Assembly: GCA_016213775.1 (NCBI GenBank) | Contig: JACQZR010000032.1 | Coordinates: 1 to 35,869, forward strand | Direction: 5' to 3' | Source of the DNA: Acidobacteriota bacterium | GTDB lineage: Bacteria; Acidobacteriota; Terriglobia; Bryobacterales; Bryobacteraceae | DNA length: 35,869 bases | In this document: piece by piece, positions 17,036-25,474 of the stretch | Layout of the letters: every line of letters starts with the position of its first letter | Position numbering within the stretch: the first letter of the stretch is position 1 | Program-made: the position numbers and the translations under genes | The notes under the pieces: model-generated | Databases searched by the model: none | Seen by the model: the letters and a program-made list of their open reading frames with translations, nothing else | Told to the model about the DNA's origin: nothing

Positions 17036-18222
17036 TGAGGCAGGACATTGTTGCTGTTTGCCGTGCGATTGCGGCATTCACAGAAGAACCGGGATACACG
17101 ACGCGGACCTTTCTTTCGCCACCGATGCACGACGTGCATGCGCTGCTGCGAGAGCGAATGTTGCGGGCCGGGATGAGTGTTTCGGTGGACGCAGCGGGCA
17201 ATCTGCGCGGGGTGTATGGCGGTCGGACCGCTCGTCGACTGCTGATCGGATCGCACTTGGACACGGTGCCGCGTGCGGGGGCTTTCGATGGGATTCTCGG
17301 GGTAGTGATGGGCGTGGCGCTGGTGGAATCGTTGCGCGGGCGGCGGTTGTCGTATGGTATCGAGGTGATCGGATTTTCCGAGGAAGAGGGAGTGCGGTTC
17401 GGCGCACCGTTTCTAGGCAGCCGCGCGCTGGTGGGAACGCTGGATGACGAACTGCTGGCCAAGTGCGATGGCAGCGGATGCAGTGTGCGCGAAGCGATCG
17501 AACAGTTTGGGTTGGATGCGGCGCGTCTGGGCGAGGCTGTGATGTCGAGTGATGTCATTGGGTATCTGGAGGTACACATCGAGCAAGGCCCGGTGCTGGA
17601 AAGTTTGGACTGTCCGCTGGGGGTCGTGGAAGCGATTGCGGGTCAGTCGCGTTATCTGCTGCGGTGGGAGGGCAAAGCGAATCATGCGGGCACGACACCG
17701 ATGGCGCTGCGGCGTGATGCACTGACGGCGGCTTCGCGGTGGGTGGTGCGAGTGGAGGAGGTGGCACGGGAGCTGGAAGGGTTGGTGGCGACGGTGGGGC
17801 AGTTGGAAGTGGAGCCGAATGCCGGCAACGTGATTCCAGGATTGGTGCGGGCGAGCCTGGACGTGCGGCATGCGGGGGATGCGGTGAGAGAGACGGCGCT
17901 GCGACGGATTTTGGAGGAAGCGCGGCGCATCGCGGGACAGTGTGGCATTACGGTGAGTTGGGAGCAGCGGCTGGAACAGCGGGCGGTTCCGATGGATGTG
18001 CGATTGACGGAACTCCTGGCGGAGGCTGTGCCCGGCGCGCCACGACTGATGAGCGGCGCGGGGCATGATGCGATGATCGTCGCGCAAAGGGCGCCGGTGG
18101 CAATGCTGTTTTTGCGCAGTCCGGGAGGCATCAGCCATCACCCGGATGAGGCGGTGCAGGAGGAAGACGTGGAGGCAGCGTATCAGGCCTGCCGGCGTTT
18201 TCTGGAGGTGTTGGATGTATGA
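17035..18222 (+). CDS. allC: Allantoate amidohydrolase (M20 family)
   Basis: 395 aa from the ATG at 17035 (a GTG at 17032 is one codon earlier). Splits allantoate to ureidoglycine, CO2 and ammonia. The metal site of M20 amidohydrolases is seen in IGSHLDTVPRAGAFDGILGV, FSEEEGVRFGAPFLGSRA and HIEQGPVLE. The C-terminal SGAGHDAMIVAQRAPVAMLF and SPGGISHHPDE match AllC and N-carbamoyl-amino-acid hydrolases. The allantoinase beside it favours AllC. A second M20 gene at 20268 differs in exactly this C-terminal motif. It overlaps allB by eight bases. Confidence 0.88.
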   Translation: MRQDIVAVCRAIAAFTEEPGYTTRTFLSPPMHDVHALLRERMLRAGMSVSVDAAGNLRGVYGGRTARRLLIGSHLDTVPRAGAFDGILGVVMGVALVESLRGRRLSYGIEVIGFSEEEGVRFGAPFLGSRALVGTLDDELLAKCDGSGCSVREAIEQFGLDAARLGEAVMSSDVIGYLEVHIEQGPVLESLDCPLGVVEAIAGQSRYLLRWEGKANHAGTTPMALRRDALTAASRWVVRVEEVARELEGLVATVGQLEVEPNAGNVIPGLVRASLDVRHAGDAVRETALRRILEEARRIAGQCGITVSWEQRLEQRAVPMDVRLTELLAEAVPGAPRLMSGAGHDAMIVAQRAPVAMLFLRSPGGISHHPDEAVQEEDVEAAYQACRRFLEVLDV

Positions 18223-19567
18223 CCTGGTGGTCCGCGGCGGGATGGTGATTACTCCGGGTGGTCCGAGGTTGTGCGACGTCGGCGTGACCGGTGGCGTCAT
18301 CGCGGCTATGGATGCGGAGTTGACGGGCGGGAAAGAAGAGATCGACGCGCATGGGTGGACGGTTTTTCCTGGTGTGATCGACGTGCACCTGCACTTCAAT
18401 GAACCGGGACGGACGCATTGGGAAGGAGCGGCTATGGGAAGCCGCGCTCTGGCGGCCGGCGGCGGGACGGTGTTCTTTGATATGCCTCTGAATTCATCGC
18501 CGTGCACGGTGGGACGAGCAGAATTCGAACAGAAGCGGCTGGCTCTGGAGCATGCGTCGATTACGGATTTTGCGGTGTGGGGCGGGATTGTGCCGGGCAA
18601 TCGCGAGGCGCTGGCGGAGTTGGCCGAATGCGGCGCGATTGGGTTTAAGGCCTTCATGTCTGATTCCGGATTGGGGGAGTTTCCGCGCGCCGATGATGTG
18701 ACTTTATGGGAAGGGATGCGCGAGGCCGCGCGGTTGGATTTGCCAGTGTCGGTGCATGCGGAGAGCGATGAGATTACCCGGACGCTGGCGGTGCGGTGTC
18801 TGAAGGAGGGTCGCACGGGGGTGCTGGATTATCTCGATTCTCGGCCGGTGATCGCGGAGGTAGAAGCGATTCAACGGGCGGCGTTGCTGGCGCGGGATGC
18901 AGGCGCGAGGCTGCACATCGTACACGTCAGTTCCGGGCGCGGCGTGGCAGCGGCGTTAGAGGCTCGGGCTCAGGGGACGGACATTTCGATTGAGACGTGC
19001 CCCCACTATTTGTTCTTCACCGATGAAGACATGGAACGGATCGGAGCACTGGCGAAGTGTGCACCTCCATTGCGCAGCGAGGCGGACCGGCAGGAGTTGT
19101 GGCGGCGACTACACGAGGGCGGGATCGACATTGTGGCGTCGGACCATTCACCCGCACCGCCGTCGATGAAGGAAGACGGGAATTTCTTTAAGGTATGGGG
19201 TGGTATCGCCGGTGTGCAATCGACACTGGGTGTTTTGTTGGATGCGGCGCGGGGCTTGTCTCATCAGCGGGTGGCGGAAGTGACGGCGACGAATCCAGCG
19301 AAGCGGTTTGGGCTGGAAGGACGAGGCCGGTTGGAAGTGGGCTGCCGGGCCGATTTCGCGATGGTGGACACGCGGGTTCGCTATACGTTGGAGGGTCCGC
19401 AATTACAGCAGCGGCATCAGATGAGCCCGTATGTGGGCCGTGTGTTGTATGGGCGCGTTTGGCGTACGGTGCTGAACGGCGAGGTTATCTATGACGGCCT
19501 GATTCGGGCACAACGGGGCGGAAAGTTCATCGGAGGAAAGCATGCACAACCTGGGACACACACGTAG
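18215..19567 (+). CDS. allB: Allantoinase
   Basis: 450 aa. Opens the allantoin ring to allantoate. All binuclear-metal ligands of the dihydroorotase/allantoinase fold are present: His58 and His60 (DVHLHFNEPG), Lys145 to be carboxylated (GFKAFMSDSG), His181 (SVHAES), His237 (HIVHVSSG) and Asp310 (ASDHSPAPPSM). The segment HFNEPGRTHWEG is specific to allantoinases as against hydantoinases. The ATG at 18215 is used, since the frame open to 18146 lies inside allC. The gene overlaps the next one by 26 bases. Confidence 0.95.
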   Translation: MYDLVVRGGMVITPGGPRLCDVGVTGGVIAAMDAELTGGKEEIDAHGWTVFPGVIDVHLHFNEPGRTHWEGAAMGSRALAAGGGTVFFDMPLNSSPCTVGRAEFEQKRLALEHASITDFAVWGGIVPGNREALAELAECGAIGFKAFMSDSGLGEFPRADDVTLWEGMREAARLDLPVSVHAESDEITRTLAVRCLKEGRTGVLDYLDSRPVIAEVEAIQRAALLARDAGARLHIVHVSSGRGVAAALEARAQGTDISIETCPHYLFFTDEDMERIGALAKCAPPLRSEADRQELWRRLHEGGIDIVASDHSPAPPSMKEDGNFFKVWGGIAGVQSTLGVLLDAARGLSHQRVAEVTATNPAKRFGLEGRGRLEVGCRADFAMVDTRVRYTLEGPQLQQRHQMSPYVGRVLYGRVWRTVLNGEVIYDGLIRAQRGGKFIGGKHAQPGTHT

Positions 19568-20264
19568 CGTCTACCGGCGCGATCATTTGCTGTTGACGCC
19601 GGACACGTTTGTCCGCGCGCCTTTGCCGGGCATGGTGAAGGCGACTGCTGTGGTGCACGTGGCGCCGGCGACTGGTGCGAAGTTCATGCACTACACGGCG
19701 GAGATGGAAGAGGGCGGCTGTCTGGGCGTGCAGGTGGGACAGCGTTTTCTCTTCGTGCTGCAGGGCAGCGTGAATGTGGAGGGTCATGTCCTGGAGACGG
19801 GTGGCTACGCGTACTTGCCGTCCGCGGAGCATCCAGTCGTGGGTTTGAGCGCGGCACGGGTGGCGGTGATTGAGAAGCCGTACGTGGCGTTGCGCGGCAA
19901 GGAAAGGCCGGGGGTGTTTGTGGGTGCGGAGCCGGACGTGGCACCGAAGGCGTTGGGCGGTGATGAATGGCTGGAAGTGCGCGCATTGCTGCCGGATGAC
20001 ACCGCCTTTGATTTTGCCGTGAACACGATGACGTACCAGCCGGGGGCGAGCCTTCCGATGGTGGAGGTTCACGTGATGGAGCACGGGCTGCTGATGCTGG
20101 AAGGTGGAGGCGTCTACCGGTTGGGAGACTACTGGTATCCCACGCAGGCCGGTGATTTCATCTGGATGGCGTCGTATTGTCCCCAGTGGTTCTGCGCGGT
20201 GGGGAAGGCGCCGGCGAAGTATCTCATCTACAAAGACTGGAACCGGCATCCGCTGGGAGTGTGA
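19542..20264 (+). CDS. allE: (S)-ureidoglycine aminohydrolase, bicupin (YlbA/UGlyAH family)
   Basis: 240 aa. Releases ammonia from S-ureidoglycine to give S-ureidoglycolate. Two cupin halves: residues 50-110 (TAEMEEGG, FVLQGSVNVEGH) and 160-235. The manganese-binding set of the second cupin is visible as Glu, His and His in VEVHVMEHGLLMLEG and Gln in YCPQWFCAVG, with the family ending YLIYKDWNRHP. Start ATG preceded by GGAGGAAAG, placed inside the allantoinase 3' end. It ends three bases before the ureidoglycolate amidohydrolase. Confidence 0.93.
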   Translation: MHNLGHTRSVYRRDHLLLTPDTFVRAPLPGMVKATAVVHVAPATGAKFMHYTAEMEEGGCLGVQVGQRFLFVLQGSVNVEGHVLETGGYAYLPSAEHPVVGLSAARVAVIEKPYVALRGKERPGVFVGAEPDVAPKALGGDEWLEVRALLPDDTAFDFAVNTMTYQPGASLPMVEVHVMEHGLLMLEGGGVYRLGDYWYPTQAGDFIWMASYCPQWFCAVGKAPAKYLIYKDWNRHPLGV

Positions 20265-20267
20265 CGC

Positions 20268-21506
20268 ATGCGAATTGAAATCGACGGGACGCGGCTTTGG
20301 AACGAGTTGGGGACGCTGGCCGGGTTCTCGGATACACCGCGGCCATCGGTGACGCGCATTGTCTTCAGCGATCAGGACGCACGGGCACGGGCCTATGTGA
20401 AGGGGCTCTTTACGGACGCGGGACTGGCCGTGCGCGAGGATGCGGTGGGGAACACATTTGCGCGCTGGGAGGGCAGGGAACCGGCGCTGGCTGCGATCGG
20501 GACCGGCTCTCACATCGACGCGATTCCGCACGCGGGCGCGTTCGATGGGACGGTAGGCGTGCTCGGCGGGCTGGAGGCGATTCGCGCGCTTCAGCGGGCT
20601 GGAGTGCGGCCACGCCGGTCATTGGAGGTGCTGCTGTTCACCTCAGAGGAACCGACGAGGTTTGGAATTGGTTGCCTGGGGAGCCGGCTGCTTGCGGGAT
20701 CGCTGGATGCGGGCGCGGGCGAGACGCTGCGCGACAAGGACGGGCGTACGTTGAACGAGGTTCGTACAGCGGCGGGTTTCGATGGTGACCTGGCGGGCGT
20801 GCGCCTGGGCCCCGGTTACTATGCGGGGTTCGTGGAGTTGCACATCGAGCAGGGTCCACTGTTGGAGCGAGACGGGGTACCCTTGGGGGTCGTAACCGCC
20901 ATTGCCGCTCCGGCGAGTTTGCGGCTGTTCTTTGAAGGTGAAGGCGGGCACGCAGGCGCGGTGCTGATGCCAGCGCGGCGTGATGCATTTCTGGCAGCGG
21001 CGGAGGTGGCGCTGGCAGTGGAGGCCGCGGCAAAGGAATCCGGCGCAGTGGATACGGTGGGCACGGCGGGCGTGTGCGAAGTTTTTCCGGGGGCGATCAA
21101 TAGCATTCCCAGCCGCGTGAAGCTGGAGTTGGATATTCGCGATATTGATGGGGACCGGCGTGATGCGGTGCTGCGGAAAGTGGATGAAGCGATCGCCGAG
21201 ATTTGCGGGCGGCGGAAAGTGGAGGCGCGCAAAGAAGTGATCAACGCTGATTCCCCGGCGGTGTGTGATGCATCTATAGTGAGTGCGCTGAGTACAGCGT
21301 GCGAAAGGCACGGGCTGGCGCACCGGAAGATGGTGAGTCGCGCGTATCACGATTCTCTGTTCATGGCGCGTTTGGCGCCGGCGGCGATGCTATTTATTCC
21401 CTGCCGCGGTGGTTTCAGCCACAGGCCTGAGGAGTACGCTTCGCCGGAGGCGATCGCCCAGGGCGCGCTGGTTCTGGCCGAAGCCATGGCGACGCTGGCC
21501 CTGTAA
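20268..21506 (+). CDS. Ureidoglycolate amidohydrolase (M20 family, plant UAH-like)
   Basis: 412 aa. Expected to hydrolyse S-ureidoglycolate to glyoxylate, CO2 and two ammonia. M20 metal motifs: GTGSHIDAIPHAGAFDGTVG, FTSEEPTRFGIGCLGSR and ELHIEQGPLLERDG. The C-terminal signature RAYHDSLFMARLAPAAMLF with CRGGFSHRPEEYAS resembles plant UAH and differs from AllC, which has GAGHDA. This is why it is called the last pathway step and not a second AllC. It directly follows the ureidoglycine aminohydrolase, whose product it would use. N-carbamoyl-amino-acid hydrolase activity is the alternative. Confidence 0.87.
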   Translation: MRIEIDGTRLWNELGTLAGFSDTPRPSVTRIVFSDQDARARAYVKGLFTDAGLAVREDAVGNTFARWEGREPALAAIGTGSHIDAIPHAGAFDGTVGVLGGLEAIRALQRAGVRPRRSLEVLLFTSEEPTRFGIGCLGSRLLAGSLDAGAGETLRDKDGRTLNEVRTAAGFDGDLAGVRLGPGYYAGFVELHIEQGPLLERDGVPLGVVTAIAAPASLRLFFEGEGGHAGAVLMPARRDAFLAAAEVALAVEAAAKESGAVDTVGTAGVCEVFPGAINSIPSRVKLELDIRDIDGDRRDAVLRKVDEAIAEICGRRKVEARKEVINADSPAVCDASIVSALSTACERHGLAHRKMVSRAYHDSLFMARLAPAAMLFIPCRGGFSHRPEEYASPEAIAQGALVLAEAMATLAL

Positions 21507-21530
21507 AGGGCGATAATAGAGGTTTCTGGC

Positions 21531-22181
21531 ATGTTCAGCACAATACGCGAGGAGATCGACAACATCTTTGCAGCAGATCCCGCCGCCAAGAGCGTGGTGG
21601 AGATTCTGTTGTGCTATCCGGGACTGCATGCGGTTCTGCTGCACCGTCTGGCACACAGGCTGTACAAGATGCACTGCCCGCTGCTGCCACGTGTGATCTC
21701 GCAGATCGGGCGTTTCTTCACGGGCGTTGAGATTCACCCGGGCGCGAAGATCGGGCGCTGCTTCTTCATCGACCATGGCATGGGTGTAGTGGTCGGCGAA
21801 ACGGCGGAGATCGGCGATAACGTGGTTTTGTATCAGGGCGTGACGCTAGGTGGAACGGGCAAGGAAAAGGGCAAGCGGCATCCGACGATTGGAAGTCACG
21901 TGGTGGTGGGAACGGGCGCGAAGGTGCTCGGGAACATCACGATTGGAGATCATGTGAAGGTGGGCGCGGGGTCGGTGGTGGTGCGGTCAGTGCCCGATCA
22001 TTCCACTGTCGTGGGCATTCCCGCGAAGATCGTGCGGTCGCGCGGCGAGGTGGTGGAGGATCTGCAGCACGGTCAGTTGCCGGATCCGGAGATGCAGGAG
22101 ATCGATGCGCTGCGGACCCGCGTGGAGCAGCTCGAGTCGATGATCCAGTCGTTAAAGGAAGACAAGATCATTTCGCGATGA
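21531..22181 (+). CDS. cysE: Serine O-acetyltransferase
   Basis: 216 aa. Acetylates L-serine with acetyl-CoA, the first committed step to cysteine. The short helical N-terminal domain ([20 protein letters not shown]) leads into a left-handed beta helix of hexapeptide repeats, with the catalytic segment [20 protein letters not shown] and the cofactor loop [18 protein letters not shown]-terminal coiled-coil tail (residues 180-216) replaces the usual CysK-binding Ile end. It starts 24 bases after the purine operon on the same strand, so read-through is possible. Its stop overlaps the next gene by four bases. Confidence 0.93.
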   Translation: MFSTIREEIDNIFAADPAAKSVVEILLCYPGLHAVLLHRLAHRLYKMHCPLLPRVISQIGRFFTGVEIHPGAKIGRCFFIDHGMGVVVGETAEIGDNVVLYQGVTLGGTGKEKGKRHPTIGSHVVVGTGAKVLGNITIGDHVKVGAGSVVVRSVPDHSTVVGIPAKIVRSRGEVVEDLQHGQLPDPEMQEIDALRTRVEQLESMIQSLKEDKIISR

Positions 22182-23140
22182 CGGAACTGGATGGGCCAGG
22201 GGCTGCGGAGTACATCGCGGAGCGCGAGGGGTGTGCGGCGACGGATGTGAAGATCACACCGCTGGCTGGCGGCGTCAGCAACCATGTGCTGTTGATTGAG
22301 ACGCCCGGGCGGCGGTACGTCATCAAGCAATCTCTGGAAAAACTGCGGGTAAAGGAAGACTGGTTTTCGCGGCGGGACCGCATCTGGCGCGAAGCGGAGG
22401 CGATTCGGGTGCTGGGGCCGATGCTGCCTTCGGGGGCGGTTCCGGGGTTGCTGTATGAGGACCGCGAGAACTATCTGTTTGCGATGACGGTGGCGCGCGG
22501 GGATCGTACCTGGAAATCGCTGCTGATGGCGGGGGAAGTGGACGAGTCGCACGCGAGGTGCGCCGCGGAGATCCATTGCGCGATGTTGCAGGCGCCTGGC
22601 GCGGAGGCGTTTGGGGACCAGGAGGTTTTCGATCAGTTGCGGTTGGACCCGTATTACCGGTTCACGGCGACGAAGCATCCGGATTTGCGGGAGCATTTTG
22701 AAGCGGCGATAGCGCGGTGCCGGACGCATCGGACTGCTTTGGTGCATGGCGATTGGAGCCCGAAGAACATGCTCGTCGATGGGGAGCAGCTTACAGCGAT
22801 TGACTTCGAGGTGATTCACTTTGGGGACCCGTCGTTTGATGCGGCGTTTCTGCTAAATCATTTACTGTTGAAAATGTTTTACTTGCCGGAACATGCGGCG
22901 CGGATTGCGCGAGTGGCGCGGGTGTATTGGGAGAGTGTTTCCCGTGTGGCGGATTTGACGGAGGGGACGCTGGTTCATCTGCCGTTGTTGATGCTGGCGC
23001 GTGTGGACGGGAAGTCGCCGGCGGAGTATTTGCGGGATGAGGGGTTGAAGGGGCGGGTGCGGAATTTCGCGCGGGGGTTGGTGGGGAGTGGAGTGCGGGT
23101 GATGGAGGTGTTGAAGATGGCGGCTTCAGCCACGGCGTAG
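22178..23140 (+). CDS. APH-family phosphotransferase (kinase-like)
   Basis: 320 aa. Protein-kinase-like fold of the aminoglycoside/choline kinase family: a Gly-rich N-lobe segment [14 protein letters not shown], the ATP-binding Lys in [13 protein letters not shown], the catalytic loop [14 protein letters not shown] and the metal Asp in [18 protein letters not shown]. These enzymes phosphorylate small hydroxylated molecules. The substrate is not evident. Coupling to cysE by an ATGA overlap suggests a metabolic kinase (sulfur-related compounds or choline type) rather than drug resistance, but that is inference. Confidence 0.78.
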   Translation: MTELDGPGAAEYIAEREGCAATDVKITPLAGGVSNHVLLIETPGRRYVIKQSLEKLRVKEDWFSRRDRIWREAEAIRVLGPMLPSGAVPGLLYEDRENYLFAMTVARGDRTWKSLLMAGEVDESHARCAAEIHCAMLQAPGAEAFGDQEVFDQLRLDPYYRFTATKHPDLREHFEAAIARCRTHRTALVHGDWSPKNMLVDGEQLTAIDFEVIHFGDPSFDAAFLLNHLLLKMFYLPEHAARIARVARVYWESVSRVADLTEGTLVHLPLLMLARVDGKSPAEYLRDEGLKGRVRNFARGLVGSGVRVMEVLKMAASATA

Positions 23141-23236
23141 AACCGGGAACGCAGCTAGAGGGCATCTCAAAGGAACACCTATCTGGATGCAATCATTCTC
23201 TCCTCCACATCAATCAGCCTATCAATAGTCGTCAAA

Positions 23237-23317
23237 TCAGAATGAGGATCCTGTCAGTGCGGCTTTGTCTTGGGGCTCCAGTGCAGCGATGGCCTCTTTG
23301 ATGGAGTCGATGGTCAT
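23237..23317 (-). pseudogene. Small degraded reading frame, antitoxin-like N-terminus
   Basis: From the ATG at 23315-23317 the frame gives 26 residues starting MTIDSIKEAIAALEPQDKAA. This helical start resembles small addiction-module antitoxin subunits that begin with 'aIaaLp..ekaaL'. It stops at once, but a shift of one base lets a second frame (DLTTIDRLIDVEERMIAS) continue to a stop near 23180. It sits 11 bases downstream of the broken vapC on the same strand. It is either a remnant or a coincidental frame. Confidence 0.3.
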
Positions 23318-23328
23318 ATCTTAGGTTG

Positions 23329-23765
23329 CTACGGCCTCACTACACTGATTTCAGGAAAGACCTGGAAATCGGCGGTGTTGAAGGTGTAGATCCGGTGAAT
23401 GCCATTGGCCACCATCGTAGCGGTGAGTTGCAGATCATAGACCTCTGCACCGGTGACCGGGCGGCGGCGCAACAGCTCCATCCAGCCTGCAACAACCGAT
23501 ACCGGAGATTGCAAAAGGTGCAGCCCAGGCTGAGCAAGCAACTTCGCAATGATGCGTAGCGCGTCGGACGGCGCGTTGGCAGTGCAACTCGACGCGGATT
23601 TGTGATCACCGAATAAAATTCGCAGAGAACCTGGGATGTGACGTAGAGAGACGAACCAGCCCGGGTGGCATCGACCAGGTTTCTGGAAGCGGAATGCTGC
23701 GGTACATCCACGTTGATGGCATAGGCCAGCACGTTCGCATCAATAATACCGGGCTCAACGAGCAT
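23329..23765 (-). pseudogene. vapC: VapC-type PIN toxin, frameshifted
   Basis: The N-terminal half is in one frame (MLVEPGIIDANVLAYAINVD with catalytic Asp9; TSQVLCEFYSVITNPRRVAL with Glu49) and the C-terminal half in another (PSDALRIIAKLLAQPGLHLL, then EVYDLQLTATM and YTFNTADFQVF with the two distal Asp residues). The switch lies near 23580-23600. The total span of 437 bases is one short of a multiple of three, and the combined length (about 145 aa) is normal for VapC. Its start overlaps vapB by 11 bases. Unless this is a sequencing error, the toxin is inactive. Confidence 0.8.
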
Positions 23766-23976
23766 CGTCGTAAATATCCCGGCGGCGCAACGGTCCCATC
23801 GCGCCCAGATGAAGTAGCGGCAATTCCTCCGGGGGCGCAGGTCCGCGGGTTGCGGTAGACGTGAGTGCATCAGTCAGGAGACTGACTGCAATGTTGCTGG
23901 CGCTGACTCCTTGATGCTGTGCGCGGGCTTGAAGGGCCTCTTCCAGTTCGGGCGGGAGTTCGATTGTTAGCGTCAT
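23755..23976 (-). CDS. vapB: VapB-type antitoxin
   Basis: 73 aa from the ATG at 23974-23976, which has GGGAGG eight bases upstream (a GTG at 23985 is the longer option). MTLTIELPPELEEALQARAQ is a ribbon-helix-helix DNA-binding start, and the Pro-rich tail ending RRRDIYDDAR would contact the toxin. It lies only 27 bases after the stop of the DUF1501 gene on the same strand, so it may be read from the same transcript or from a promoter inside that gene. Confidence 0.8.
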   Translation of the reverse strand: MTLTIELPPELEEALQARAQHQGVSASNIAVSLLTDALTSTATRGPAPPEELPLLHLGAMGPLRRRDIYDDAR

Positions 23977-24003
23977 GAGCGGCACCTCCCTTCCCAGGGT
24001 ACC

Positions 24004-25458
24004 TTACGCCCAAAGATCGGCGACGGGTTTTCCTTTCACTAGCTCGCGCGGCTGGTTCAGGTGGTTGCGGATTTCCATGTCGGGGTCGATGCCCAGCGAA
24101 TAATAGACAGAAGCGAGGAGATCCGCGGGGTGGACCGGCTTCTCCTTGGGGGATGAAGCGGTGGCGTCGGATTCGCCGTATTGCATGCCGCGGGCGATGC
24201 CGGCTCCGGCGACGACAGCACTGTAGCAGTAGGGCCAGTGGTCGCGGCCGTCGGGGGAGTTGGAGTTGCCTGAAGTGGACACGCCCAGGCGGGGGCTACG
24301 TCCGAATTCACCCACCGCGACGACGATGGTCTCCTTCAGCAGACCGCGGGAATCCATGTCCTCGAGCAGGGCCGAGAGGCCGCGATCGAGTTTGGGGCAG
24401 TGGAGATTCTTCAGCGGGCCGAAGTTGGCGGCGTGCGTGTCCCAGGCGGTAGTTTCGGGATCGCCGTTGGCGACGGATGGCCAGTTCACCTGGACGAATC
24501 GCGTGCCGGCTTCGATGAGGCGGCGGGCCATGAGCAGGCTCTGTCCGAAGGTGTGGAGGCCGTAGCGTTCGCGCATCTTCTGCGATTCTCTTTCGAGGTC
24601 CATGGCGTCCTTGGCCTTGCCGGAGAGGACGAGGTCGTAGGCCTTGCCATAGTATTCATCGACGGCGGAGGCGTTGAGCGCCTTCTCGAGTTCGGGCATG
24701 GAACCGTTGATGCCTTTGAGCAATTCGAAGCGGTCCTTGAGGCGGTCTGGCGGGATCTCCTTGCGGAGCGCGAGGTCTTCGAGTTTGATCGGCTTGGCCG
24801 GGTCCTGATACATGCGGTAAGGATCGTAGGCCTTGCCGAGGAAACCTGCCGCGCCGCCTTTGCCGATGATGCCCGATTCCTGCAATGGGCGCGGCAGTTC
24901 CACGAACGGAAGCACGGGGTCCTTGGGAGGACGCATTTTGGAGATGTGGCTGCCGGCGGTGGGGAAGTCCGCGGGGGACGGCGGTTCCAACTGGCCCGAT
25001 GGCGACACCTTGTCGGGCGAGTAGCCGGTGAGCATTTGATAGATGGCGGCGGTGTGATTGAAGAGGCCGTTTGGCGTGTAGCTCATGGAGCGGATGAGCG
25101 TGGCCTTGTCGAGATGCTGGGCCATCATCGGCATGTGCTCGCTGACGTGGGTGCCGGGGATTCTGGTTTTGATGGGTTTGAATTCGCCGCGCACGTTGGC
25201 GGGGGCGTCGGGCTTCGGGTCCCAGATGTCGATGTGGGAGGGTCCGCCCTGGAGGAAGATCATTACGACGTTCTTGGCCGAGCCGAAGCCTTTGGCGCCT
25301 GCCCATTTGTTGGCGGTGGGGTTGGCCTTAGCCTGGTCGTTCCAGAGGAAGAAATGTGGCAGGCTGAGGCCCATCAATCCGACCGAGCCGATGCGCATCA
25401 GTTCGCGCCGGGTGGGTCCTTCGCAGGTGTAAGCACGACGTCCAGGTATGTTCAGCAT
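24004..25458 (-). CDS. DUF1501 protein (Tat-exported, sulfatase/phosphatase-like fold)
   Basis: 484 aa. The N-terminus has a twin-arginine signal, TRRELMRIGSVGLMGLSL. The body is DUF1501: VVMIFLQGGPSHIDIWDPKP near residue 65, TRIPGTHVSEHMPMMAQHLD, SYTPNGLFNHTAA, FVQVNWPSV, WDTHAANFGPLKNLHCPKLD, VVAVGEFGRSPR and DHWPYCYSAVVAGAGI. DUF1501 proteins belong to the alkaline-phosphatase-like clan and are common in planctomycetes, verrucomicrobia and acidobacteria beside DUF1549/DUF1553 genes. Their substrate is unknown. The ATG is preceded by AGAGGAA. The gap to the upstream DUF1549 gene is 16 bases, so both are in one operon. Confidence 0.9.
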   Translation of the reverse strand: MLNIPGRRAYTCEGPTRRELMRIGSVGLMGLSLPHFFLWNDQAKANPTANKWAGAKGFGSAKNVVMIFLQGGPSHIDIWDPKPDAPANVRGEFKPIKTRIPGTHVSEHMPMMAQHLDKATLIRSMSYTPNGLFNHTAAIYQMLTGYSPDKVSPSGQLEPPSPADFPTAGSHISKMRPPKDPVLPFVELPRPLQESGIIGKGGAAGFLGKAYDPYRMYQDPAKPIKLEDLALRKEIPPDRLKDRFELLKGINGSMPELEKALNASAVDEYYGKAYDLVLSGKAKDAMDLERESQKMRERYGLHTFGQSLLMARRLIEAGTRFVQVNWPSVANGDPETTAWDTHAANFGPLKNLHCPKLDRGLSALLEDMDSRGLLKETIVVAVGEFGRSPRLGVSTSGNSNSPDGRDHWPYCYSAVVAGAGIARGMQYGESDATASSPKEKPVHPADLLASVYYSLGIDPDMEIRNHLNQPRELVKGKPVADLWA

Positions 25459-25474
25459 CTCGGGTGGTTCCTCT

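Noticed and set aside
17413-18816. 467-codon minus-strand frame
   Set aside because: Runs antisense across allC and allB, both well supported by catalytic residues.
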